From Gryllus longicercus (lineage: Eukaryota; Arthropoda; Insecta; Orthoptera; Gryllidae): 64,000 nucleotides of DNA. Below the pieces are notes generated by a model. That model worked only from the letters and a program-made list of their open reading frames with translations. It searched no databases and had not been told where the DNA came from. The DNA is taken from positions 1 to 64,000 of the forward strand of contig JAZDUA010000090.1 of NCBI GenBank assembly GCA_038098605.1. Reading direction: 5' to 3'. Within the stretch, counting starts at the first letter, position 1, and each line of letters starts with the position of its first letter. Shown here piece by piece: positions 34,150 to 43,730 of the stretch. The position numbers and the translations under genes were made by a program.

Positions 34150-35320
34150 ACTGACCAATGTAAAATAAGCATGTATGCGGGTTTTACACAAACTAAAAGC
34201 GAGGCATACCAACAATGTTCATCACTTTAGTTTTGTGAAATGTCGAATTTGTATATTGTAATGATTTGGAAGAATTGTAATAATTTATCAGGAAGACTGC
34301 GTTGTACGTTGTGAAGTCTTCCTTCATGGTGAATTTCTCTGCCATCACTATCCGTAGGTTAGAGAGACGTGAAAACTATCACAGTTTTTAGAACGTTTCA
34401 TTTAAAGTTATTATATTTCCCAACTTATTGTCGTCATTAAATTTTTATTGATGAGTATGGGAGATGGAGGCTGTAATAGGTACTCAACATCACGGCTTAC
34501 TTCGTTGATCCAGCTGCCGCACTTTGTTTATGATTTTTCCACATTTTTTATATTTCTTAATTACGTCCTTTGCTCTAAAGACTAGAACATTACTTTTTTT
34601 CATCTCAAGAATAAAGTGCTACTCAATACTATCATAAAAATAAACGTTACTTTTATTACTAACAGCGTCAATAAAACAGTGTCGGTATTGATTCAGATAA
34701 ATTACTGTTGAGGAGGCAAGAAAAATTGTTTCAACTACAGAGCATTACAATATCATACCTCTTAAAACTAAATTAATATCATAAAATATTTTTGTTTTCA
34801 TGGATGCATATTGCAAAGAATAATGTCACAAAATCATCTACATGGCTGATGAATAGGTTTATGATGTAATTATTTGTGTAGATTGTAGACATATTTAGAT
34901 ATATTAGTAGACATGATTGCTTGTACGTCCGTACGAAGAATCATCCAAACTAGTCTTATCTTCTTACACTACATGGGAGTTCTGATTCTCTTTATTTATC
35001 TTCAATCCAATTTATCCAATAAAACATTTAAATCTTCAAAAACATATTTTGGAAAAAGAGAGAGATCGAGGAATACATTTACAATACATTTAATATGTTG
35101 ACACATTAAACGAATTTTGACGATTAAAAAATGAATTTTCTTAAACTTAACTTAAACTTATTATTTTAAAATTCAAAGTTATATTGTGTTAATATTCCTA
35201 ATAGTAATGTTTGTAAATAGTGTGCTGCAACCTGATTGCATGAACCTACCTGCAGAAATGATAAATACGTATCAATTTATCTATTTAATTATTCAAATAA
35301 ATTACAGACCAACTTTGATG
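34150..35320. other. AT-rich spacer
   Basis: No gene or repeat recognised. Confidence 0.45.
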
Positions 35321-35321
35321 A

Positions 35322-35555
35322 CTGAGGTGGCGAAGGTCGTGTACCAACTCTATGCTTTGGTCGGAAGGGTCACGGGTTCGAGTCCCGCCTTCTCTATCAT
35401 GTATGTACTGTCACGGATGGCCTCGCGTTGTGCTGACCCCAGATTAGAGAAGTGAGTTGGTGTCTAGTGTAAAGTCGAATATGGATTCCATCATGACGTA
35501 CAAGGTAACCTACTGTCGGCTGTAAGCCCTACGAAAAAAAATTACAGGATTGTAA
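35322..35555 (+). mobile_element. SINE family A, well-preserved copy
   Basis: The tRNA-like head contains ACTGAGGTGGCGAAGGTCGT and a perfect B box GGGTTCGAGTCCCGC (about 35384-35398). The body has ACGGATGGCCTCGCGTTGTG and a GAGTTGGTGTCTAGTGTAA stretch, and it ends in an A-rich tail near 35545. It matches the diverged copy at 395-665. Confidence 0.75.
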
Positions 35556-35559
35556 CGAA

Positions 35560-36200
35560 TAGCAATTGCGGTCTATTGGCTAAAATAATATTCAAGCGGT
35601 AAAATCAGTGCAAAAAAAGTGATGTAGAGCTATTGTGGGTCTGAAGAAATGTCTATTGTGGGTCTGAAAGTGTTATGCGACAACATAACAGATAAAAGGA
35701 ACACAGATAAGAGTCTGTTAATGCTTTCCTACTTTAGTGTTGCATTAATGTCACTTTATGTAACCTACCTTGCATGGAAGGAGAAAACTATTCAATGGGT
35801 TTTCATTAGTTTACTGCATAAAACACAAACAGTTGCATGAATAAAACTATGAAAAATATTTTTTTAATAATAAGAAACAAAATCATAATGTTTATTTTTC
35901 TAAAATTTCATATAAAACTTTTATATGTGAATAATACGAGTATCTAGTTTTGCCGATGACTGACAATGACACCACAAATCCTCCAAAACTTTCAATCTCA
36001 AACCTCAAATTCTTTACCTAACTGATAAAACTACTTATCTTGAAATCCTTGAGACTAGAGGAATTTATGAATAATTTAGCTGTTAGTTTACAGTACATGT
36101 TTCGGATTTGATTTGCAATGCTTCGAAAGTTTTGCCTGTTATACATGCTCAAAGAGCGACAAGCTCAAGACAGAGAAGGATCCATCCCATTCACTACTAA
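35560..36200. other. AT-rich spacer
   Basis: Contains a small direct repeat (ATTGTGGGTCTGAA twice, about 35632-35670). No gene supported. Confidence 0.45.
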
Positions 36201-36204
36201 CCAC

Positions 36205-36430
36205 ACATGCCCGACAGTGAATACCCAACCCACCTAGGGCACTTGCCACGACACATGTGCGGCGACCGTCATCGCATCCGCGCCCATCCGAGACCCTCCA
36301 GCCGCCGGTTGCACCGCAGCCACTGCGCGGCCTCGCAGCGGCCCTTGGGGAGCGCCCAACCCGGCAGAGCCGCCATAATTAGCCTCGCGGGCAGGTGCGG
36401 TGACGTCACCGGCGGCGGCGGCGGTCGAGA
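36205..36430. promoter_or_regulatory. CpG islet, candidate regulatory element
   Basis: CpG-dense DNA contains CCGCCATAATTAGCCTCGCG, GGTGACGTCACC (a perfect palindrome with a CRE-like TGACGTCA core, near 36398-36410) and a short (GGC)n run. A 104-codon frame through it is Arg-rich by composition. Confidence 0.38.
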
Positions 36431-37725
36431 TGGGGGCAGATTCCGTTCAAGAGAGCGTGATTGGGGTGATAGAAGTAGTCATTGCAATAGTGATGGAAGG
36501 AAAAAGAACATAAAAATGTAACTAGATGGTTACTCATTATTTAAGTATATATTTGCGTTGTGTTACTGTAAATATGTACAATTAATTTGTAAGGTATCGA
36601 AAGAAACTAGAAAAGAAACATAAGTAACCACATGATGACAAATTAATTAAAATAATCGAGATGTACTTGTCCGGTATGAAAACCGTCATGCACAAGTAAA
36701 GAGAAACGAAGTGTAAAGAGAAACTATAGGAGTGTATTGCTAAGATATGATAATTGAAGAATGTAGTAAACCTAAGCATTACTGAAGTGGTAGGAGAGGA
36801 ATAGTTAGCGAATAATGTGGAATTACTAGAAACTAAAGTAAAAAAGACGTGGCGGCAGTTGCGGAGGAGATATTAGAGAGAGAGAGAGAGAGAGGGGGGG
36901 GGGAGAGAGAGAATGTGGAGATAGAAAACTAACATTACAGTTGAGAAGCCGATTATTAAAGTAAATAATAAGCAAACAGAAAATGCAAATAGATGTTTGT
37001 ATTCAATGAATAACATATAATCGTCTTTGCATGATTGCAAATGCGAAAATATAATGTGCGCATTTGTCATGTTTGAGAATTTAAATGATAGTGGTCAAAA
37101 TATTACCGAAGCTTACTAGAGTCGTCGGATTGCTCTTATAGAAGGCATATCATACAGCACAAGAAAGGAGGAACGTAAGAAGAACAAGTAGAAAATATTA
37201 AACTCTGTTCGTGCCTGACAATTGAAGAATATTTAAAATAACAGAACTAACAGAAACCCCAAAAGCAAGTGAAATGTGAAAATAGTCATAGAATACTGCA
37301 AATATTATACAGTGAAAACTAACGAAACTAAACTAACTAGGAGTTGAGCTTATAAAAAAATATCTGTCATTGGATGAATCAGTAGAAACATAAAATGAGA
37401 TGAGTAAAAATTACAATATTAACAGAAACTTCCTTACTATCATAAAGAGTTTAAAAATAAATAGATTTATTTATTGAATAAAAATGCTTTGGAAGTGAAC
37501 TTGAAATCTCAAGTAAGGCATTGCGTCAGATCAGTCAGAACAGTCAAGAACAGATACAGGCGTATTTCAAATTTACTGTTTTATTGGTAAGCACCGAAAG
37601 AAAAAAGGTACGTTTTCATTATTTTCTGTCAAAAACCGTATTATTATTTTAATACAGTAATGTAACGAGAAACCTGACAATATACTTCAATGTTTTTAAC
37701 GAGTACGCTTAACAACCTGCAACAA
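36430..37725. other. AT-rich spacer with a (GA)n tract
   Basis: (GA)n with a central G run at about 36875-36912. No gene supported. Confidence 0.5.
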
Positions 37726-37729
37726 GGAG

Positions 37730-38065
37730 CGCGTGGCGGTGACAGCGTCTGTTGAGAGCGCACTGCTCCATGCAGGTGGCTATGGAAGTGGAACCGTGCG
37801 GAGGTGGGGAGGGGGCGTCGTGAGGACAAACAACGGCCTCCGCCAGCCAATTAAGCGGCTCCGCCTGGGAGCAATCAGGAGCCCGCGGCGCTCTCGCCTC
37901 ACACCCGACAGCTCTCTCCGCCGCATCGGCCACGGAGGAATCACTACCGCTCCGTACGTTGCCGCAGAAGCAGTGGCTTCTCCGATCTGCTAAACACTCA
38001 AGACACCGTCGCGTGGCTTCAGACTCAGTGGCGTCGTCGCGTGGCTTCAGACTCAGTGACATTTG
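37730..38065. promoter_or_regulatory. GC islet with a 28-bp tandem duplication
   Basis: GC-rich sequence contains AGCCAATTAAGCGGCTCCGC (an inverted repeat, AGCC/GGCT, around AATTAA). At about 38005-38060 the unit CGTCGCGTGGCTTCAGACTC is repeated twice, 28 bp apart. A 117-codon minus frame crosses it, without recognisable domains. Confidence 0.32.
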
Positions 38066-38069
38066 CGCA

Positions 38070-40075
38070 GTGCTTCTGTTGAAATGAAATCACCATGATC
38101 TCAATGGCGTATTTCACCGTGTTACCGTAGTCTTACCGTCATTTCTGGATAACAATCTATCAAACTCACTAGTACCATGTCATTACTTCAGGATAGGTGG
38201 AGCTCCCATGTTGGTTAGAAGCAGCTACAACTTTGCGTTGTTTGAAATGCTACAAAATCATCGCTCCACCGCCTACTTAAAAGCATCCCTTGAGATTTAG
38301 ATTAACCATCTTGCTGTTAATTCACACTTGCTATATTATCGTTTAGCTTCGGACTTATTGATTTTCCTTCACTCTTTGAAACTCTCTGTATGAGACTGAG
38401 CGTGGCGATTCTACATTTGCTGTACATTTATTGCTTCTATAGATAGGTTTTCCTTTTTTCTTTTGCATTATTTCAGTGATTTCATACTCATTTTATTGAC
38501 ATTATATTTCAAACTTTCGCTTTTATATGGAATAATGACCCTTACAGGTATTAATAATGATGGTTTTTTGAGGTCACCAAGTCAAACCAGCTTATCACGA
38601 TTAGAGGTTCAGGATCTGCAAAGTTAGGCATAATCCCTTGGAGAATTTTCTTTCTTATTACAAATGGCCCCTCAATTCTATCCTTCCAATGTTCTTGTTT
38701 GTTGATTTCCTGGCTGCGACTTTCATCACAATTGAATGCATCCAAAACTTGTTGTGTTCGCAATATATGTTGTATTTATTAAATTGAAATATTAAGAGTT
38801 ACAAGTCAAATATCGTGTGTTTAGAGCAATAATGGTGACGTTGAAGTGTGATTGTAATTTTCCAAAATTATCTTTAGTTATATTTAAGTATTTTGTAATT
38901 TCGAAATTCTATATGCAAAATAAATCTCATGTTAAAAAGATTCTCAGATTTATTGGAAATTCAATCAAAAGTCTAAGACCCATGACAAGAGAATATTAAT
39001 GTTAACAGTATTATAACAGTAACATTACTTTTAAAACACCAATTAAAACAACGCGTTATAAATTGGAGGATAACTAAAAATGTAAGAAATGTTCAACATT
39101 TATACGAACAAAATTAAGTGATTTTCAATAAAAAAAAGTCCCAAAAGATGATAAAAATATAAAAAGTTTTACAATTGAAAGTGTTTTCATTAATTGGATA
39201 AGTACGACTGCCCACTTTAAATTATAATAATCTATAATCTTTACCTTCTCTCAAAACATTATTTTTACTCCATTCTATTCAAAATTAACTTCGTAATACA
39301 AATTATTCCAAAGTGATGAATAAATTGAGGTATATTAGAACATCTACTTGAAATACGTTATGCGAATCTAGGCTCGTCAGAAATTAGTATGAAATGTGTC
39401 GTGTGTGTATAGCGTATGCACGAATGCCAATAGTATACGCAATAAATCACAGAAATGCCACATTGTAATTTCATCACACTCGCGGCCAGCAAGTTAGACT
39501 CGATTTATTTATCGGATGGTTTGAGTGCAACGTTACTGCCGAAATTACAGAAGGGCCTCATTAAGGGGAATTCTATGTGCAAACGATGAGATTGCCTGTG
39601 ACCCGTATACAAATTAGTAACCCTGAACCTACTAATACAATTCTTGAATGTTGTGTAGCAAAGCAGAAGTAACAAAACTTCGCAGGAAGACTACATGGAA
39701 AATCTTTTTTTTTTCCATCTTTGTCGACGCAATGCATCTGAACGCACGTTGACCGTGAAGCGCCGGCCTTGAAATAACCCTCCGTAATTATTTTTGCCAG
39801 GTCTCGTCATGTCGTAGTCAGTCAGTGCATTTTACCCCTTCGGCCAGGGCTCGGCGTCATTGGATCCCGAGGTTCCTAGACGGTCATTCAACCAGGTATT
39901 CGCGATGTCTCGAATTCGCTTAACCTCAGTGACTTGATGGTGCGGAATTCGTCCAGCAACAGCGGGGTACGGTAATTTTTTTAAAGGTAAAATAGAACAG
40001 GAAGAATTTTAAACAAGTATACAGTTGAAAGTTCACGACCCATGGTATCTTTTACGCTGTGAATTTCGAACAACA
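38070..40075. other. AT-rich spacer with a mixed-composition segment
   Basis: Roughly 39480-39960 is less AT-rich and might be unique functional DNA, but no motif, exon or repeat is supported there. The 70-codon minus frame at 38551-38763 is unassigned. Confidence 0.35.
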
Positions 40076-40079
40076 GACT

Positions 40080-40540
40080 AGCTGCGATAGCTCAGCTGCT
40101 ACACCGTAGCCACTACGACATCGTACACCGAGCGGTTCCATGGTTCGATCCCGGACGGTGGTGAAATTTTAAAACTAGCTCATTGTTGGGTTGAAATCAC
40201 TTATTCTTCGAAAAAATATTCTAGCGTTCGACTGACCTGATCATTTGTTTTCCTTGTTTTTTCAGATCGCAGTCAAGCGATGACCGATTTGTCCGAAGCA
40301 AATGGACCAATATTTAGTGATTTTTTTCTTCTTCTTCATTCTTGTTCGCTCCTCCCCCCCCTACACACATATACACTTTAATGCACTACACCAACACATG
40401 TCAGTAAATCAGTCGAGAGCTTAGAGCTATTCCCGAATGGGGTGATGCCCTACAGAGAGAGGGACCCTATACGCCGACGTGTAGGTCGGAGTGAAATCTC
40501 AACTTCTAGTGGCAAAGACCACCACCACCACCACCACTTT
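40080..40540 (+). mobile_element. SINE family C, related to family B
   Basis: The head GCTGCGATAGCTCAGCTG (A box) is followed by GGTTCGATCCCGG (B box, about 40142-40154). The 3' half shares AGTCGAGAGCTTAGAGCTAT and the terminal (ACC)n run with family B. The two families share a tail but differ in the head. Confidence 0.65.
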
Positions 40541-40614
40541 CCCAGATAGAACATACACTACACTTACCGAACAATGAGCTAAGGAACTAATGCGACCGAA
40601 ATCAATATTCCTTT

Positions 40615-40616
<2 letters not shown>

Positions 40617-40685
<69 letters not shown>
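40617..40685. repeat. (TA)n tract, left part of the insertion target
   Basis: About 34 TA units abutting the LTR element. The tract resumes at 47292-47347 on the other side, so the element interrupted one long (TA)n microsatellite. Confidence 0.96.
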
Positions 40686-40688
<3 letters not shown>

Positions 40689-41563
40689 GACATACCTGGT
40701 GGTGCCGGGTATTTTCACTGCAATATAACACTAAGAGAGGGTATCTTTTACGTGAATGGGTCCCTGGATAAGTTGGTGCAACGTTGGGGTGGTTAATCAT
40801 AAATTGAAATACAATTATAAACAAGATTTATTTTAAATCAAATTTGTTATTTACATAATCAGACAACGTTTTTACACTCTGCCTTGGTACCAAGATTAAG
40901 AGTGAAATGCATTTCTCATACCTGCGGGGCCCAGATCGAATACCTATGAAGTTCGTAGAACCGCTCGTGCCGACCGGATTGTCGACCTCTGCTACTGCTG
41001 CGGGCCGTCAGCGTCGGATGGCATGGTATCGCCCACGGCTGATGCTCCAGCAATTCTTCCCCGATCAGGATCTTGACACCTCGGCTTCGCACCTTCCTCG
41101 AATCACTGTCCGTCAGTGGGTTTAATTACACAACCCGCGCCTACTCTGTATACTGGTCACAGTTCTGCACCGCGCAATTTCAAGAATGTTTCCACCGCGC
41201 CAATTTGCGGTTCCTAATAGCACATAAAATACGTCGCAATGTTATATGCGTCCATACACCGGCGGAGAACTCTCGCCGCACGTCCGCACTCGCCGCCGCT
41301 CTCCTGACGTCTCTCTGGTCAGCGCTCTGCCAACGGCTCTCGTCCGCGATTCTCGTAACGAACTTTTGCACGTGCGCGCCGCCCAGTTCCAACCGAAATT
41401 CACACGCTGGTCTCCCCGGCGGTGGCACCGTCGGCGGCGGCCGCGGTCGCTCGCCGGCCCCGGCGAGCCGCGCTCGGCGCGCGCACCGCGCAGTTCAAAC
41501 TAGCGATTAATTTCTTACACTAATGATTTAATTAGTGTAATGAAACACATATTCTGGGTTTCA
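40686..41563 (-). repeat. 3' LTR (878 bp)
   Basis: This copy matches 46414-47291 at a constant offset of 5,728 bp, and I saw no mismatch on reading. In element orientation it starts TGAAACCC and ends TATGTCACA. A perfect 10-bp-arm inverted repeat (TTACACTAAT / ATTAGTGTAA) lies at 41515-41540, close to the U3 end. A GC-rich block (about 41260-41500) precedes an AATAAA on the minus strand at 40828-40833, a plausible polyadenylation signal. Plus-strand frames inside the LTR are spurious and occur identically in the other copy. Confidence 0.95.
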
Positions 41564-41566
41564 TCA

Positions 41567-41586
41567 CCCCCCCCTTTCTTTTTTTG
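41567..41586 (-). other. Polypurine tract
   Basis: On the minus strand an A-rich run with one internal G block passes into eight consecutive Gs, ending 3 nt before the 3' LTR. This is the usual plus-strand DNA primer site. Confidence 0.85.
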
Positions 41587-41736
41587 AATTTTTTTCACTT
41601 CTGGAAAAATTCACACTAGTAACATCGTCACTGCCGATGGTTGCACTCGTTTGCATATTGCTAAAAGCCCTATATACACTTATAACTTAAAATCGAATTA
41701 ACATGTGATTACTTATTATTAACCCTAACATTACAC

Positions 41737-43719
41737 TTATTTACACTTCACTGTTTTCCATACATGTTGAACCAGGTTTCCGATTTGAAGCTTGTAGTGT
41801 CCTACTATGTCTTGTCTCTTGTGCGACGGTTCATTCCCATTTTGCTGACAGTGATTTCCTGAATCACAGTTGTAGGACATAGCTTCCAGCGTGTTGAGCA
41901 CATCTTGATAGGTATCATCCCATTTCCAGCTACGACCTCTTCTACGTTTGTACCAATGGTTGACCATACCATCACTCTTCCCTTGCCCCTGACTTCGTTC
42001 CATTTTTGACCTGCCTACATCTCCTTCACTCCCATTCGTTGGGGCGTCTGCAAACATGAAGTTGTACCCCTCCAATATCTTCAAACCCTTTCCTAAATTG
42101 GTATGATCTGCTCTGCTCAGTAGGCTCTGCACGGTAACAAAATACTGTCGCGTTGACATGCAACTAATTCCTTGATATTTTATAAGGGCAAATAATGTTG
42201 TTGGTTCCATAATGCTCTTCGTTCTGTATTCACTACGACTTCCCGTAATGTAGTTGTAATGGCTGTTCCTCTGGTCGCTCTGGATGTTTATTTGGGTTTC
42301 TTCGCTCCGCTTTCGTACGGAAATCTTGTCTTCAAATTCCTTCAAAAATTTCGGAAATATACCAAAATTCTCTGCCCATGTCCTGGCGTTCTCTTCTAAC
42401 ATTGGGTGTAATAACTGGATCTTGTATCCTTCCAATATGTTGTTTGATGCTAGGTGCCGTTCTTCTGCTCGCAGAACTACCTTAGGGTTTTCCGCCCCAT
42501 CTCCCAGAGATTTCATCGACTTTGGAGGCATAATTTGTGTCACCCCATACTTGACACTTGGCGACGTTTTCTCGTCTTCTTCCTGTTTAAACTCTTCTTG
42601 TACTCTTTTCTCTTCGCACCCTTGTATATTTTCCACGGTTTCTTCTTCTACTATACACTCCATTTCTTCTATTTTCATTTCCATTTCTGCTTCCATTATT
42701 AACTTCAATTCTTCCGTTTTCACTTTCACTTTATAAACATCCTCCTCGGTCTCGATTTGGACCTCCACCGTTTTGCCCTCCGCTGTCTTGACTTCCTCAT
42801 GGATTTGGTTCGTCATCCCCTTGTTTCTATCTGTTACCGCTACCCTAGCATCTACTTGATGGCATGATTGAAATTTTAGCACCTCATCTTTCCTATCCAG
42901 TTCCTCCGCTTTCCCATACGGTTTTTCGCATATTTCGATGAGCTTCCTATTCCGTTCTTCTGTGATTCTTCCCATTTCTTCTGCCGGCTTCTTAATCTGT
43001 TCTTCAACCACCTTCCCGTTCTGTTCTTCTATTAGTTTTCTATTCCGTTCCTCCGCCTTCCTATTCTGTTCCTCCTCGGATCTTTTCTGTTTACCTAATT
43101 CTTTGCTCTGTTCTTCCGCAAACTTCTCAATCTGCTTCTCCGTTTGCTGCCTCAGCTGTTCTTCTAGTGAATCTTTTGCCATTACGCCCGTACACGCTTC
43201 GTACTCTTCGTCCATCCCCAAGTCAAATCCTACCGCCTGGCTCCCCAGTTCTACCACCTGCCGTTCTAGATCTATATTTACTCTGTGATCGACCAGAAAA
43301 TCCATCCCTATGATTACCGAATACAATAATTTTTTTACTACCAGGGCCACCATCTCATATACTTGGTTGCCAATCCTGGCTTGAAACATGATTTGTTTTG
43401 TGATGGGGCTTGACTTCTTCTGAGTTGCCCCAATCACATACGCCCTATTCATAGGCAAACACATTACTTCTTTTCCTGTTGCTTTTAACTCCTCATACAT
43501 TTCTTCTGAAACTACTGTAGTCGTGCACCCTGTATCCACTAAAGCTTCTTTAATTATACCTTCACATTCTATCGATATCGTGGGACATTTCCTGATTCTG
43601 ACCGCTGAGTTCTTACATCTCCGCCACGGTTGGGTATCGTAGGTTACCGGCTGCATAGCGTTTATGGAGACCGCGTTTACGTCATCGATTTCCGCGTCCG
43701 CAATGGGGCCACCTATCAC
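41737..43719 (-). CDS. ORF2: aspartic protease fused to a second, diverged Gag
   Basis: About 660 codons in the -1 frame relative to ORF1. It has no ATG at its head, in keeping with expression by frameshift. Numbered from the GTG at 43719, a retropepsin-like protease spans about residues 40-160: catalytic DTG at 62-64 (ALVDTGCTTTVV), a flap-like YVIGAT near 94-99 and the C-terminal LLYSVIIGMDFL at 131-142. Residues ~185-385 are Glu/Lys-rich coiled coil (EEQNRKAEERNRKL type). Residues ~395-600 repeat the ORF1 capsid in order: PPKSMKSLGDGAENP, ERHLASNNILEGYKIQLLHP, ENARTWAENF, STRQYFVTVQSLLSRADHTN. A basic RRRGRSWKWDD-type tail follows. No RT (YXDD), RNase H or integrase motif follows; the frame stops 150 bp before the polypurine tract. 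It is intact despite clear divergence from ORF1. Confidence 0.9.
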   Translation of the reverse strand: MIGGPIADAEIDDVNAVSINAMQPVTYDTQPWRRCKNSAVRIRKCPTISIECEGIIKEALVDTGCTTTVVSEEMYEELKATGKEVMCLPMNRAYVIGATQKKSSPITKQIMFQARIGNQVYEMVALVVKKLLYSVIIGMDFLVDHRVNIDLERQVVELGSQAVGFDLGMDEEYEACTGVMAKDSLEEQLRQQTEKQIEKFAEEQSKELGKQKRSEEEQNRKAEERNRKLIEEQNGKVVEEQIKKPAEEMGRITEERNRKLIEICEKPYGKAEELDRKDEVLKFQSCHQVDARVAVTDRNKGMTNQIHEEVKTAEGKTVEVQIETEEDVYKVKVKTEELKLIMEAEMEMKIEEMECIVEEETVENIQGCEEKRVQEEFKQEEDEKTSPSVKYGVTQIMPPKSMKSLGDGAENPKVVLRAEERHLASNNILEGYKIQLLHPMLEENARTWAENFGIFPKFLKEFEDKISVRKRSEETQINIQSDQRNSHYNYITGSRSEYRTKSIMEPTTLFALIKYQGISCMSTRQYFVTVQSLLSRADHTNLGKGLKILEGYNFMFADAPTNGSEGDVGRSKMERSQGQGKSDGMVNHWYKRRRGRSWKWDDTYQDVLNTLEAMSYNCDSGNHCQQNGNEPSHKRQDIVGHYKLQIGNLVQHVWKTVKCK

Positions 43720-43726
43720 CGCGGAC
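43696..43726 (-). promoter_or_regulatory. Frameshift-stimulating stem-loop
   Basis: On the minus strand GTCCGC (43726-43721) pairs perfectly with GCGGAC (43701-43696) around a 19-nt loop. An alternative TCCGCG/CGCGGA pairing uses overlapping bases. The stem begins 7 nt after the slippery heptamer, the usual distance for a -1 frameshift stimulator. A pseudoknot could not be confirmed by eye. Confidence 0.6.
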
Positions 43727-43730
43727 TCTA

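Noticed and set aside
35551..35560. TGTAACG as start of a third LTR (also near 37662 and 51180)
   Set aside because: No matching CGTTACA-type end with a flanking 4-bp duplication was found within a reasonable distance.
40579..40824. Ile-Tyr repeat frames across the LTR border
   Set aside because: Translation of (TA)n continuing into the LTR.
40907..41510. Plus-strand frames of 72-145 codons inside the LTR, repeated at 46635-47238
   Set aside because: They are duplicated only because the LTR is duplicated, and they run antisense to the element; no domain seen.
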